DNA of 64,000 bases from Burkholderiales bacterium (GTDB taxonomy: Bacteria > Pseudomonadota > Gammaproteobacteria > Burkholderiales > JAEUOS01): NCBI GenBank assembly GCA_016790635.1, contig JAEUOR010000074.1, forward strand, positions 186,001-250,000, written 5' to 3'. The translations under genes and the position numbers were made by a program. The notes beneath the pieces were generated by a model. The model was not told the DNA's origin. It did not search any database and saw only the letters and a list, made by a program, of their open reading frames with translations. This document shows positions 32,669 through 42,006 of this stretch, in pieces; position 1 is the stretch's first letter, and every line of letters starts with the position of its first letter.

Positions 32669-33640
32669 ATGACATCCCTCACCCGCCTTATCCTAGGCAC
32701 CTTGATTTCGGCAGCCTGCGCAAGCGCCCTTGCGCAAAGCTGGCCGTCGCGTCCATTGCGCATCATCACGCCCTTTGCCGCCGGTGGCGCCACCGATATC
32801 TTCGCGCGCGGCCTGGCGCAGGCCTTGCAAGGCCCACTGGGCCAGCCGGTGGTCGTGGACAATCGCCCGGGCGGAAATTTCGCAATCGGCACCGAAGCGG
32901 CCGCCAAGGCCGAGCCCGACGGCCACACGATTTTCACCGTGACCAGCTCGCATGCGGTACTCGAGGCGCTGGGGGTCAATCGCGACAAGTACCAATTGAT
33001 GCGCGACTTCGCGCCTGTGGCAGCGTTGAACCAGACCACCTGCGTACTGGTGGTCAATCCGGCCGTGTCGGCAACGTCGGTGCGTGAACTGGTGGCGCTG
33101 GCCAAGGCACGGCCGGGCCAGCTCAACTATTCCTCGACCGGCAGCGGCGGCATGCTGCACCTGGCGGGCGAACTCTTCAAGTCCTTGAGCGGCACCGACA
33201 TGACCCATGTGCCCTACAAGACTGGCGGCACCGCGCGCGTGGACCTGATGAGCGGGCGCGTGCAGCTGATGTTTGACACCCTGACCGACGCGCAGGCCAA
33301 CCTGCGTTCCGGCAAGCTGCGCGCGCTGGCCACCTGCGGCGCGAAACGCTCACCGCTCTTTCCTGACCTGCCGACCATCGCCGAAGCCGGCGTGCCCGGT
33401 TACGAGTTGCCGGTCTTGATCGGCATCATGGTTCCCAAGGCCACGCCGCGCCCGACGATCGAGCGCCTGAGCCAGGAGATCAGCCGCGCGGTGCTCTTGC
33501 CGGAGCTGCGCGACGCCTGGGCGCGCATGGGAAGCGAATCGACGGTCATGGCACCCGACGAGCTCGGCCGCGCGCTGGAAGGCGAGATCGTCAAATGGGG
33601 AAACCTGATCCGGACGGCCAGGATCGCGCTCGACCAATAG
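32669..33640 (+). CDS. Bug-family (TctC) tripartite tricarboxylate substrate-binding protein
   Basis: 323 aa. A signal peptide (cleavage after ALA, about residue 22) is followed by the family start WPSRPLRIITPFAAGGATDIFAR and the motif VDNRPGGNFAIGTE. Bug proteins bind carboxylates in the periplasm; they are very numerous in Burkholderiales and often lack linked TctA/TctB permease genes, as here. It is 35 bases after the serine hydrolase gene. The ligand may be an acid handled by this operon. Confidence 0.92.
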   Translation: MTSLTRLILGTLISAACASALAQSWPSRPLRIITPFAAGGATDIFARGLAQALQGPLGQPVVVDNRPGGNFAIGTEAAAKAEPDGHTIFTVTSSHAVLEALGVNRDKYQLMRDFAPVAALNQTTCVLVVNPAVSATSVRELVALAKARPGQLNYSSTGSGGMLHLAGELFKSLSGTDMTHVPYKTGGTARVDLMSGRVQLMFDTLTDAQANLRSGKLRALATCGAKRSPLFPDLPTIAEAGVPGYELPVLIGIMVPKATPRPTIERLSQEISRAVLLPELRDAWARMGSESTVMAPDELGRALEGEIVKWGNLIRTARIALDQ

Positions 33641-33749
33641 CGTCGGATAGCCCCGGGACGCGCCGGACGATCCGGCGCCGCAGCGCAGCATCCATCCGAG
33701 TCGCAGCGGCCTCCAAATGCCGCTAACATCCCGCCTCGGGAGGAGTTCC

Positions 33750-33965
33750 ATGTCAGAGACCAAGAAGTTTCGCGTCGCCATCGCGGCCGACCGTTGCCAG
33801 GGGCACAATCGTTGCTGCCTGGTGGCTCCTGAACTGTTCGAGTCCGACGACGACGGCAATGCCCGCGTCATCGGTGACGGCAGTGTTGCCGAGGCCCAGT
33901 TGCCCAAGGCCAAGTTGGCGGTGGCCAACTGCCCTGAGCACGCCGTGCGCCTGACCGGCGCCTGA
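33750..33965 (+). CDS. [3Fe-4S]-type ferredoxin, P450 partner
   Basis: 71 aa. Cysteines at 16 and 22 (C-x5-C in CQGHNRC) and 61 (NCPEHAV) match single-cluster ferredoxins that serve bacterial P450s; an extra Cys at 23 adjoins. An AGGAG ribosome site precedes the ATG at 33750. The P450 gene starts 18 bases after the stop, which makes the partnership nearly certain. No ferredoxin reductase gene is nearby. Confidence 0.9.
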   Translation: MSETKKFRVAIAADRCQGHNRCCLVAPELFESDDDGNARVIGDGSVAEAQLPKAKLAVANCPEHAVRLTGA

Positions 33966-33983
33966 ACCGAGGAGGCCGAACAG

Positions 33984-35180
33984 ATGGACAGCCGCCCGCC
34001 AGTCAACGACTGGACGATCGATTTCGATCACTTCGATCCCCGATGGACGGAGAACCCCTATCCGATCTGGGATGAACTGCGACAGAAGTGCCCGGTCGCG
34101 ACCTCCCAACGCTTCCAGGACGGCGCCTACTTCCCGTCGACCTACGCCGACGTGCATGCGATCGCGTACGACAGCGAGCACTTTTCCTCGCGCCGCGTGA
34201 TCGTGCGCGAGCAGAAGCTGCCGCTGATCCCCGGCCCGCCGATCACCTCTGACCCGCCCGAGCACACCCCGGCGAGGAAACTGCTCCTGCCGGCGTTCTC
34301 GCCCAAGGAGATCGCCAAATTGGAGCCGCAGGCGCGCGCGGTGTGCAATTCGCTGATCGACGCCATCGGTGATCGCAGCGAATGCGACGCGGCCACCGAG
34401 TACTCGCAGCACATCCCGGTGCGCCTGATCGCGCACATGCTGGGCGTCGACCAGAGCAATGGCGACCTGTTTCGCGACTGGATTTACCGCTCGCTGATCG
34501 AAGGCGTGCGCAACCCGGCCGCGGCGATGGCCGCGATGCACGAACAGAATGCATTCTTCAAGCAGCAGGTCGAACTGCGCCGTGCCAACCCGGGCGACGA
34601 CCTGGTCTCCTTCCTGATCAAGGCCGAGTTCAACGGGGCGCCGCTCACCGAACCGCACATCCTGGGCACGCTGCGCCTGCTGCTCATCGCCGGCATCGAC
34701 ACGACCTGGAGCGGCATCGGCGCCTCGCTCTGGCACCTGGCCACGCATCCCGAGGATCGCCGGCGCCTGGTGGCCGACCCGTCCCTCATCCCCACGGCGA
34801 TCGAGGAGTTCCTGCGCGCCTATTCGCCGGTGACCATGGCACGCGAGGTGGTCAAGGAAACCACGCTCTCCGGCTGCCCGTTCAAGCCCCTGGGCCAGGT
34901 GCTGTTGTCTTTCCCGGCGGCCAATCGCGATCCGGCGCGCTTTGCCGATGCCGACCGTGTCTTGATCGACCGCGCCGAGAATCCGCACGCGGCCTTCGGG
35001 CTGGGGCGGCATCGCTGCCTGGGCTCCAACCTGGCGCGCCTGGAAATGACCGTCGCGGTCGAGGAGTGGTTGAAGCGCTTTCCGGACTTCGAGGAGACGC
35101 GCGGCAAGAAGACCACATGGTCGGAAGGCACGGTGCGCGGCCCGCGCTCGCTGCCGGTGACCATTCTCAAGCGCGCGTAG
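33984..35180 (+). CDS. Cytochrome P450
   Basis: 398 aa, a soluble bacterial class I P450. Seen: I-helix AGIDTT (236-241), K-helix ExxR in EEFLR (275-278), and heme loop FGLGRHRCLG with the axial Cys at 345. It takes electrons from the adjoining ferredoxin. The subfamily and substrate cannot be told from the sequence alone; the neighbouring sulfatase and mobA suggest an aromatic or sterol-like compound, which is inference. Confidence 0.93.
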   Translation: MDSRPPVNDWTIDFDHFDPRWTENPYPIWDELRQKCPVATSQRFQDGAYFPSTYADVHAIAYDSEHFSSRRVIVREQKLPLIPGPPITSDPPEHTPARKLLLPAFSPKEIAKLEPQARAVCNSLIDAIGDRSECDAATEYSQHIPVRLIAHMLGVDQSNGDLFRDWIYRSLIEGVRNPAAAMAAMHEQNAFFKQQVELRRANPGDDLVSFLIKAEFNGAPLTEPHILGTLRLLLIAGIDTTWSGIGASLWHLATHPEDRRRLVADPSLIPTAIEEFLRAYSPVTMAREVVKETTLSGCPFKPLGQVLLSFPAANRDPARFADADRVLIDRAENPHAAFGLGRHRCLGSNLARLEMTVAVEEWLKRFPDFEETRGKKTTWSEGTVRGPRSLPVTILKRA

Positions 35181-35347
35181 CGAGCGTGCGCGCGGCGAAG
35201 AGACCGCCGTCGCCCTGCGCGGTGCGCCTTGCATCTTTGACGGACCCTGACACGGGCTGCCGCATACGGCTGGCGCTTGCCTCCGGAAGGGATTGATGCC
35301 CTTGCGGCCCGCGCCTCAACCATCCTTGCATGAATGGAGATGAACCC

Positions 35348-37609
35348 ATGACCGAACCTCGCTTCGGCGGCAGCATCGGGCGCACCGTCGCCGAGTCCAC
35401 GCCCTGGTGGCCCGTCGAGCCGCGCCCCCCCTCGGGCGCACCCAATGTCGTGGTGGTGGTCTTCGACGACGTGGGTTTCGCGCAGTTCGCCAATTTCGGC
35501 TCGACGCTTGCCACGCCCAACCTGGACCGCCTGGCCGCCGGCGGCCTGCGCTTCACCAATTTCCACACCACGGCCTTGTGTTCGCCCACGCGCGCCTGCA
35601 TGCTGACCGGGCGCAACCACCACGCGGTGGGCATGCGCGCGATCTCCAATTTCGACACCGGCTTTCCCAACATGCGCGGGGCGATTCCCAAGTCGGCCGC
35701 GACCTTGGCCGAGATCCTGCGCGCGACCGGCTACGGCACCTACATGGTCGGCAAGTGGCATCTGGCGCCCATGCACGAGACCGGGCCCGCCGGGCCCTTC
35801 CACAACTGGCCGCTGGCGCGCGGCTTCGACCGCTTCTACGGATTCCTGCAAGGCGAGACCGACCAGTTCCGACCCGAACTGGTGCATGACCAGCACTACA
35901 TCGACCCGCCCGCCACCCCGGAGGCGGGCTATCACGTCACCGAAGACCTGGTTGACCACGCCATCGGTTACGCGCGCGACCACGTTTCGGCTGCGCCGGA
36001 CCGTCCGTTCTTCACCTACCTGGCCTTCGGCGCCTGCCACGCGCCGCACCAGGCGCCGCAGGCCTACCTGGAAAAGTACCGCGGCCGTTTCGATGAAGGC
36101 TGGGATGTGTTCCGCGAACGCTGGTTCGCGCGCCAGAAGGAAATCGGCGTGGTGCCGCCGGACACGACCCTGCCGCCGCGCAACCCGGGAGTGAAGCCAT
36201 GGGTCGAACTCAGCGACGACGAGCGCGCCTTCGCCGCTCGCCTGATGGAAGCCTTCGCTGCGTTCCTGGAACACACCGATCACCACCTGGGCCGCTACAT
36301 CGATGCCCTCGCCGCGCTGGGACAGCTGGACAACACGCTCTTCATCGCCATGTCGGACAACGGCGCCAGCCAGGAAGGCGGGCCGACCGGGGTGCTCGAC
36401 GAGATGCGCTATTTCAACGGGCTTGCCGAAGACGTGGCCGCGGCCGTGAAGCGCCTGGACACCATCGGCGGGCCGGACAGCCATACCAACTATCCGTGGG
36501 GCTGGGCCATGGCGGGCAACACGCCGCTCAAGCGCTACAAGCAGAACACCCATGCCGGCGGCGTGCGTGACCCCTTCATCGTGCACTGGCCGGCGCGCAT
36601 CAGGGACCGAGGCGGCATCCGCCGCCAGTTCCATCACGTCTCCGACATCACGCCCACGCTCCTGGAGCTGATCGGCGTCGAAGCGCCCGCGCAGGTGGCC
36701 GGCGTCACCCAGCAGCCGATGACCGGCACCTCGATGGCCTACGCATTCGCCGACGACGCGGCCGGCGTGCCGACCAAAAAGCAGACCCAGTACTTCGAGA
36801 TGTTCGGCCACCGCGGCATCTGGCACGCCGGCTGGAAGGCAGTGTGCTACCACCGGCCCGATGCCGACTATGACACCGAGACCTGGGAGCTCTATCACGC
36901 CGATGCCGACGCCTCGGAAGCGCATGACCTGGCGGCGCAACACCCCGAGCGCCTGCGCTCCTTGATCGACCTGTGGTGGGTCGAGGCCGGCCGCAACGGC
37001 GTGCTGCCGCTCGACGACCGGCGTGGCGGCGCGCTCTTCAAGACCGCGCAGTTTCGCGGCAACACCGCGCGGCGCACACGCTTCGTCTACCACCCGCCGC
37101 TGTCACGCCACTCGGCGGACGTTGCGCCGCCTACCGGTAACCGACCCTTTGTGGTCACCGCCGAATGCACGCTGACCGGCAGCAACGGCGCCATCGTCGC
37201 GCGCGGCAGTGCCAACGGCGGCTACGTGCTCTTTGTCAAGGACGGTCACCTGGTGTTCGACTACAACTTCTTTCACACCCATACCCAGGTGCGCTCCACG
37301 CGCCCCCTGCCCAAGGGGCCGTGCACGGCCGGCGTGCGGGTGGAGCGCGAAGGCCGCAGCGGCACCGCGATCCTCATGATCGACGGGCAGGATTGCGGCA
37401 GCGTGGCGATTCCGGAAATGGCGGTCATGGTCTCCTCGACCGGCATGGACATCGGCCGCTCGATCGCGCCGGTGTGCCACGACTACGCGCCGCCGTTCGT
37501 CTTCGAGGGCGTACTCGGTCGCGTCACCTTCGAAGTGGCGGCCTCGCGCGCGCCGCAGGCCAGGAAGGAAGCGCTCGCCACGGAGCGCGTCACCCAGGGG
37601 CTGCAGTAA
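35348..37609 (+). CDS. Type I sulfatase (arylsulfatase), formylglycine-dependent
   Basis: 753 aa. The maturation motif CSPTR (Cys 78) for formylglycine, the metal aspartates in VVVFDDVGFAQF (about 40-41), and MSDNGAS are seen, with a long C-terminal domain ending in a beta-rich module, as in large AtsA-type sulfatases. No signal peptide is visible. I take the ATG at 35348, 7 bases after a GGAGA, over an in-frame ATG at 35330. It hydrolyses sulfate esters. It is 167 bases downstream of the P450 gene. Confidence 0.92.
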   Translation: MTEPRFGGSIGRTVAESTPWWPVEPRPPSGAPNVVVVVFDDVGFAQFANFGSTLATPNLDRLAAGGLRFTNFHTTALCSPTRACMLTGRNHHAVGMRAISNFDTGFPNMRGAIPKSAATLAEILRATGYGTYMVGKWHLAPMHETGPAGPFHNWPLARGFDRFYGFLQGETDQFRPELVHDQHYIDPPATPEAGYHVTEDLVDHAIGYARDHVSAAPDRPFFTYLAFGACHAPHQAPQAYLEKYRGRFDEGWDVFRERWFARQKEIGVVPPDTTLPPRNPGVKPWVELSDDERAFAARLMEAFAAFLEHTDHHLGRYIDALAALGQLDNTLFIAMSDNGASQEGGPTGVLDEMRYFNGLAEDVAAAVKRLDTIGGPDSHTNYPWGWAMAGNTPLKRYKQNTHAGGVRDPFIVHWPARIRDRGGIRRQFHHVSDITPTLLELIGVEAPAQVAGVTQQPMTGTSMAYAFADDAAGVPTKKQTQYFEMFGHRGIWHAGWKAVCYHRPDADYDTETWELYHADADASEAHDLAAQHPERLRSLIDLWWVEAGRNGVLPLDDRRGGALFKTAQFRGNTARRTRFVYHPPLSRHSADVAPPTGNRPFVVTAECTLTGSNGAIVARGSANGGYVLFVKDGHLVFDYNFFHTHTQVRSTRPLPKGPCTAGVRVEREGRSGTAILMIDGQDCGSVAIPEMAVMVSSTGMDIGRSIAPVCHDYAPPFVFEGVLGRVTFEVAASRAPQARKEALATERVTQGLQ

Positions 37610-37656
37610 GCCGCCGTCGCCGCGAAGCAGCTTGCAGCCGAGCGCGCTTGCGCAAT

Positions 37657-38133
37657 CTATCGCAGGCCTTGGCTGCGAGGTGTTGAGGGCGCCACCCTTG
37701 AGTCCGGACGCAAGTCCAGGCCCAAAGCCTTGTGCGCCAGTTTCAAAAACGCCTTGCGCTCCACGCGTGACAACTCACCGAGGATGTCCGCCTGCAGCGC
37801 CTCCACCACGGGACGGCTGGCGGCCAGCATTTTCCTGCCTGTGGAGGTCAGGGTCAGTCGCCGCGCGCGGCGATCCATTTCGCTCACGGCGCGCTCCACC
37901 AACCCCTTGCTTTCCAGCCTTTCGATGACCCCGCCGATGGTGGCACGGTCGAAGCCAATGGTGGCGGCCAGGCCGGCCTGATCGATACCGGGCGTGTCGG
38001 CGATGGCGTCAAGCGCCGCGAACTGCACCGAGGTCATGTCGAAGCCGGCGGCCTGGGTCCTGGCCTGGAAGACCTGGGTCGATTGCTGATGCAGCCGCCG
38101 GATCAGGTGTCCGGCCATTTCAGTCCTGTCCAT
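37657..38133 (-). CDS. mobR: MarR-family regulator, MobR-like
   Basis: 158 aa from the ATG at 38133. A winged helix-turn-helix (TSVQFAALDAIADTPGIDQAGLAATIGFDRATI) and DRRARRLTLTSTG wing are typical. It is divergent from a close relative of mobA. In Comamonas testosteroni the MarR protein MobR represses mobA and is released by 3-hydroxybenzoate, so the same role is likely here. A 12-base palindrome lies between the promoters of the two genes. Confidence 0.82.
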   Translation of the reverse strand: MDRTEMAGHLIRRLHQQSTQVFQARTQAAGFDMTSVQFAALDAIADTPGIDQAGLAATIGFDRATIGGVIERLESKGLVERAVSEMDRRARRLTLTSTGRKMLAASRPVVEALQADILGELSRVERKAFLKLAHKALGLDLRPDSRVAPSTPRSQGLR

Positions 38134-38190
38134 TCGGTCTCCCCGACGAACGCCGCGCTGCCGGCCAACCGGGCGTCGATTCCGGCACGC

Positions 38191-38219
38191 TTGACAATTA
38201 TAGTATGTATACATATCAT
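38191..38219 (+). promoter_or_regulatory. Sigma-70 promoter of mobA
   Basis: -35 TTGACA at 38191-38196, a 17-base spacer, and -10 TATCAT at 38214-38219. It is about 60 bases before the mobA start. The operator palindrome fills the spacer and touches the -10, so a bound repressor would block it. Confidence 0.8.
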
Positions 38220-38225
38220 AAGCAA
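38197..38225 (-). promoter_or_regulatory. Sigma-70 promoter of mobR, overlapping that of mobA
   Basis: On the minus strand: -35 TTGCTT (38225-38220), a 17-base spacer and -10 TATAAT (38202-38197). It is about 65 bases before the mobR start and overlaps the mobA promoter almost completely. Confidence 0.75.
38204..38215. promoter_or_regulatory. 12-base palindrome, probable MobR operator
   Basis: TATGTATACATA, perfectly symmetric. It lies in the spacer of both divergent promoters, so one bound MarR dimer could repress both genes at once. Function is inferred from position and from the known MobR-mobA system. Confidence 0.75.
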
Positions 38226-38279
38226 GCTTACTTAATCGCTCATCACCAGCCCGCCTCGCTGCGGGCAAGAGGAAACGTC

Positions 38280-40202
38280 ATGCAATACCACGTGAACGGC
38301 TTCAACCCGGGCGACCCGGACGTCTTTCCCGCGGCGCCCAACCCCTGGCGTTCAGGCGATGCACTGCCGCAGACGGTGGACGTGCTCATCGCCGGCTCCG
38401 GGCCGGCCGGCCTGTGCCTCGCGGCTCAGCTGGCGGGCGTGCCGCAGATCCGCACCATGCTGGTCGAGCCCAAGCTGGGGCCGATGGAAAAGGGCCAGGC
38501 CGACGGCATCAGCGTGCGCTCGATGGAGATGTTCCAGGCTTTCGGGTTCGGCGAGAAGGTGATGCGCGAGGCGGTCTGGATCAACGAAACCACGTTCTGG
38601 GCGGCTGGCGCTCAGGGCTCCCTCGATCGCGTCGCGCGCGTGCAGGACGTGCCCGACGGCATTTCAGAAATGCCGCATGTATTGCTGAACCAGGCTCGTG
38701 TGCACGACATGTTCCTGGACATCATGCGCCGCGCGCCCTCGCGCCTGGTGCCGGACCATGGGCTCAAGGTCATTGACCTGGCGATCGACCCCGCCGCGGC
38801 AGAGTACCCGGTGACCGTCACGCTCGAACACACCGCACCGGGTCGCGAAGGCCGGACGAGCACGCTGCGCGCCAACTACGTGATCGGCTGTGACGGCGCG
38901 CGCTCGAACGTGCGACGTGCGATCGGCGGCGAACTGCACGGCGACGCGGCGCACCAGGCCTGGGGCGTGATGGACGTGCTGGCCGTCACCGACTTCCCGG
39001 ACTGGCGCATGAAGTCATTCGTGCGCTCCAGGGACGACGGCATCCTGATGGTGCTGCCGCGCGAAGGCGGTCATCTGGTGCGCCTGTATGTCGAACTTGA
39101 CGCCCTGGGCGAGGACGAACGTGTCGCCGAGCGCGGCATGGGAGCGCAAGACATCATCGCCCAGGCGCAGCGCATCTTCCGGCCTTTTTCACTCGACGTG
39201 AAGGACGTGGTGTGGTGGTCGATCTACGAGATCGGCCATCGCCTCACCGACAAGTTCGACGATGTGCCCGAGGCGGAGGTGGCAACGCGCGCCCCGCGCG
39301 TCATGCTGGCCGGTGATGCCTGCCACACCCACAGTCCCAAGGCCGGGCAGGGCATGAACGTGTCGATGGGCGACACCTTCAACCTGGGCTGGAAACTGAT
39401 ATCGGTGTTGACCGGGCGCGCCGATTCGGCGCTCTTGCACACGTACTCCGGCGAGCGGCGCGCCGCTGCCAAGGGCCTGGTCGAGTTCGACCACAAGTGG
39501 GCGCGCGTGGTCGGAGGCAGCGCGGGTGAAGACATGGAGTTCGACCCCGCCACGGCCGGCCTGCCGGTGGTGGCGCGCGCCTTCATCAACAACCTGCCGT
39601 TCACCTGCGGGCTCACCATCCAGTACGAGCCCGGCCGGCTGACCGGTGCCGCCACCCACCAGCACCTGGCCACGGGCTTCGACATCGGCAAGCGCTTCCA
39701 TTCCGCACCGGTGGTGCGCCTGGCCGACGCCAAGCCCATGCATCTGGGACATTGCATCGATGCCGATGCGCGCTTCCGGCTATTCATCTTCGCACCCGCA
39801 GGCGATGCCGGCGGCGCAGGCGGCGCGGTCGCGGCGTTGTGCGACTGGCTGGAGCGTGACCCTGCTTCGCCGCGCGTGCGCCACACCGCACCGGGGGAAG
39901 ATCCGGATGCGGTGATCGACACGCGCGCGGTGTTCCAGCAGTCGTTTCGCGACCTCGACTACGCCGCCATGCCTTCGTTGCTGCGTCCGCGTGTGGGACG
40001 CCATGGCCTTTGCGACTATGAGAAGGTGTTTTGCGCCGACCTGAAAAGCGGCAACGACATCTTCGCCATGCGCGGCATCGACCGCACGGCCGGCTGCGTG
40101 GTCGTCGTGCGTCCTGATCAGTACGTGGGGCACATCCTGCCGCTCGACGCGCGCGCGGCGTTGTCCGGTTATTTCGCCGGCATTCTGCGCAAGCGGTCCT
40201 GA
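38280..40202 (+). CDS. mobA: 3-hydroxybenzoate 4-monooxygenase (FAD)
   Basis: 640 aa, matching the 639-residue Comamonas MobA whose structure is known; the start MQYHVNGFNPGDPD and several stretches (GPMEKGQADGI, RSMEMF, HSPKAGQGMN) resemble it as I remember it. Seen: FAD motif AGSGPAGL, GD motif MLAGDACHTHSPKAGQG and the thioredoxin-like C-terminal domain of phenol hydroxylases. It turns 3-hydroxybenzoate to protocatechuate with NADPH and oxygen. A GAGGAAA ribosome site precedes the ATG at 38280. Other aromatic hydroxylase substrates are possible. Confidence 0.85.
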   Translation: MQYHVNGFNPGDPDVFPAAPNPWRSGDALPQTVDVLIAGSGPAGLCLAAQLAGVPQIRTMLVEPKLGPMEKGQADGISVRSMEMFQAFGFGEKVMREAVWINETTFWAAGAQGSLDRVARVQDVPDGISEMPHVLLNQARVHDMFLDIMRRAPSRLVPDHGLKVIDLAIDPAAAEYPVTVTLEHTAPGREGRTSTLRANYVIGCDGARSNVRRAIGGELHGDAAHQAWGVMDVLAVTDFPDWRMKSFVRSRDDGILMVLPREGGHLVRLYVELDALGEDERVAERGMGAQDIIAQAQRIFRPFSLDVKDVVWWSIYEIGHRLTDKFDDVPEAEVATRAPRVMLAGDACHTHSPKAGQGMNVSMGDTFNLGWKLISVLTGRADSALLHTYSGERRAAAKGLVEFDHKWARVVGGSAGEDMEFDPATAGLPVVARAFINNLPFTCGLTIQYEPGRLTGAATHQHLATGFDIGKRFHSAPVVRLADAKPMHLGHCIDADARFRLFIFAPAGDAGGAGGAVAALCDWLERDPASPRVRHTAPGEDPDAVIDTRAVFQQSFRDLDYAAMPSLLRPRVGRHGLCDYEKVFCADLKSGNDIFAMRGIDRTAGCVVVVRPDQYVGHILPLDARAALSGYFAGILRKRS

Positions 40203-40316
40203 AGGCAGATCGGCTGCCCGTCGAGGCGACAACGAAAATCGAAGAGTCGGGTCGTTCCCACGAGCGCCGAAAGAAATGACGACGGCCGTGCCCCGCAGAC
40301 ACCCCGATGTCTCAGG

Positions 40317-40808
40317 TCAGGCGTCGCTCCAAAAACCTTCATGCGCCTTGGCCGCCTCCTCTTCCAGGCACGGCCCCACCACTTCGACACGGCGCTGCCC
40401 ACGCGCAAACACCTCCCGACAAGGCAGGGAAAACGTCGGGTTCTCCGGGTGGCTGCCGGTCAGTTCCAGCAGGCGGTGCTCCGACAAGGCATACACCACG
40501 CGCCCGATGCCGCACCAGTAGATGGCTCCGGCGCACATCGCGCAGGGCTCCGCGCTCGAGTAGAGAGTCGACCCGGCCAGGGTCTGGGTACTGGCGATGC
40601 GCGCGGCCATCTGCGCGGCGCGCAATTCGGCGTGTTGCGTCGGGTCGCCTTCAGGCGGCAAGCTGTTGTTGCCGGCCTCGGCAAGAATCTTGCCGTCGGG
40701 CGCGACCACCAGCGCGGCGAAAGGGTGTTTGCCTGCCTGACGGGATGCCAGGGACCGAGCAATCGCGCGCTCAAGAAATGTCCGGTCGGTCAGGTCGTTT
40801 TCAGACAT
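40317..40808 (-). CDS. Nucleoside/purine deaminase, guanine deaminase-like
   Basis: 163 aa, cytidine-deaminase fold. Zinc motifs: HAE in TQHAELRAAQ and PCAMC in SAEPCAMCAGAIYWCGIGRVVYA. The IYW stretch after the second motif is also found in bacterial guanine deaminases; tRNA-adenosine deaminase is less likely because a second TadA would be redundant. It is divergent from the zinc alcohol dehydrogenase gene, 90 bases away. Confidence 0.8.
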   Translation of the reverse strand: MSENDLTDRTFLERAIARSLASRQAGKHPFAALVVAPDGKILAEAGNNSLPPEGDPTQHAELRAAQMAARIASTQTLAGSTLYSSAEPCAMCAGAIYWCGIGRVVYALSEHRLLELTGSHPENPTFSLPCREVFARGQRRVEVVGPCLEEEAAKAHEGFWSDA

Positions 40809-40840
40809 GGTCGCCTTCGAAAAAAAGCGGTACCTCCGCT

Positions 40841-40855
40841 GTATGCAGGGCATAC
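40841..40855. promoter_or_regulatory. Inverted repeat GTATGC-AGG-GCATAC between deaminase and alcohol dehydrogenase genes
   Basis: Two exact 6-base arms around 3 bases, with a TACTAT (-10-like) overlapping its right arm at 40853-40858. It is about 44 bases before the alcohol dehydrogenase start. It resembles GntR-type boxes but no regulator gene adjoins it. Confidence 0.45.
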
Positions 40856-40898
40856 TATAGTGGCGCAGTTCGATTGACATGACTTGCTCGGAGACCCT

Positions 40899-41951
40899 AT
40901 GAAAGGCATCGTATTCACCGGCAGCCGCACCCTGGCCATGCAGGACTTCCCAGACCCCACGCCCGGCCCGGACGATGTGGTCATGCGCATGAAGGCTTCG
41001 GGCATGTGCGGCAGCGACCTCAAGTTCTATCGCTCCGCCCCGGGCGAAGCGCAGCGCGCGTTGGGTCTGGGCGACACCGAACCCAAGATCGCCGGTCACG
41101 AACCCTGTGGCGAAGTCGTGGCCGTCGGTGCGAACGTCAGCGCCCGCCAGGCCTGGCTGGGCCAGCGCGCCATGGTGCACCACTACCGCGGCTGCGGTGT
41201 CTGCCCGCACTGCTCGACGGGCTGGATGCAGCTTTGTGTCGATGGTGTGGCCGAGGTCTACGGTGTCACCGGCCACGGCGGCCACGCCCAGTACATCAAG
41301 GTGCCGGCCAAGACCCTGGTCACGCTGCGCGATGAACTGTCGTATGAGACCGGCGCCGCGATCGCCTGCGGCACCGGCACCGCCTGGGGTGCGCTCAAGC
41401 GCCTGGAACTCACCGGCGACCAGACCCTCGCCGTCTTCGGCCAGGGCCCGGTCGGGCTCTCGGCCACCCAGCTCGCCGCCGCCATGGGCGCGCGCGTCAT
41501 CGCGCTGGACGTGAGCCCGCAGCGCCTGGCGCGCGCCAAGGAGTTCGGTGCGGCCGAAGTCATCAATCCGGCACAGGTCGATGTCCTCAAAGCCATCAAG
41601 GAACTGACCCACGGCCTGGGAGCGCACGCGTCCATCGATGCGAGCTCCTCACCGCAGGCGCGTCGCCAGGCCGTGCAGTGCGTGCGCACCTGGGGCAAGG
41701 CCTGCTTTGTCGGCGAAGGCGGCAACGTGGATCTCGATGTCAGCCCCGACCTGCTGCGCCGCCAGGTCACGCTGATCGGCTCGTGGACCTTTTCCACCCA
41801 CGGTCAGAAGGAGTGCAACGATTTCGTTGCGGATCGCGGCATCGATGTCGATCGGCTGTTCACCCACCGCTGGAACCTGGAGCAGGCCGACGAGGCCTAC
41901 AAGCTGTTTGATCAGCAAACCGAGGGCAAGGGAGTGTTTCTGATGAATTGA
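40899..41951 (+). CDS. Zinc-dependent alcohol dehydrogenase (MDR family)
   Basis: 350 aa. The catalytic zinc residues are in GMCGSDLKF and GHEPCGEV; the four structural-zinc cysteines are in CGVCPHCSTGWMQLC; the NAD motif is GQGPVGLSATQLAA. It belongs to the group related to sorbitol and threonine dehydrogenases. I use the ATG at 40899 with a GGAG ribosome site; an in-frame TTG 15 bases upstream is less likely. The substrate is unknown. Confidence 0.9.
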   Translation: MKGIVFTGSRTLAMQDFPDPTPGPDDVVMRMKASGMCGSDLKFYRSAPGEAQRALGLGDTEPKIAGHEPCGEVVAVGANVSARQAWLGQRAMVHHYRGCGVCPHCSTGWMQLCVDGVAEVYGVTGHGGHAQYIKVPAKTLVTLRDELSYETGAAIACGTGTAWGALKRLELTGDQTLAVFGQGPVGLSATQLAAAMGARVIALDVSPQRLARAKEFGAAEVINPAQVDVLKAIKELTHGLGAHASIDASSSPQARRQAVQCVRTWGKACFVGEGGNVDLDVSPDLLRRQVTLIGSWTFSTHGQKECNDFVADRGIDVDRLFTHRWNLEQADEAYKLFDQQTEGKGVFLMN

Positions 41952-42006
41952 ATCGGTCGGGCGAGACGTACGCCCGCGGCGGTGACCCAGATGAAACGCG
42001 GTGATC

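Noticed and set aside
34820-37093. Long minus-strand frame opposite the sulfatase and P450
   Set aside because: Antisense shadow with no motif; sulfatase and P450 signatures lie on the plus strand.
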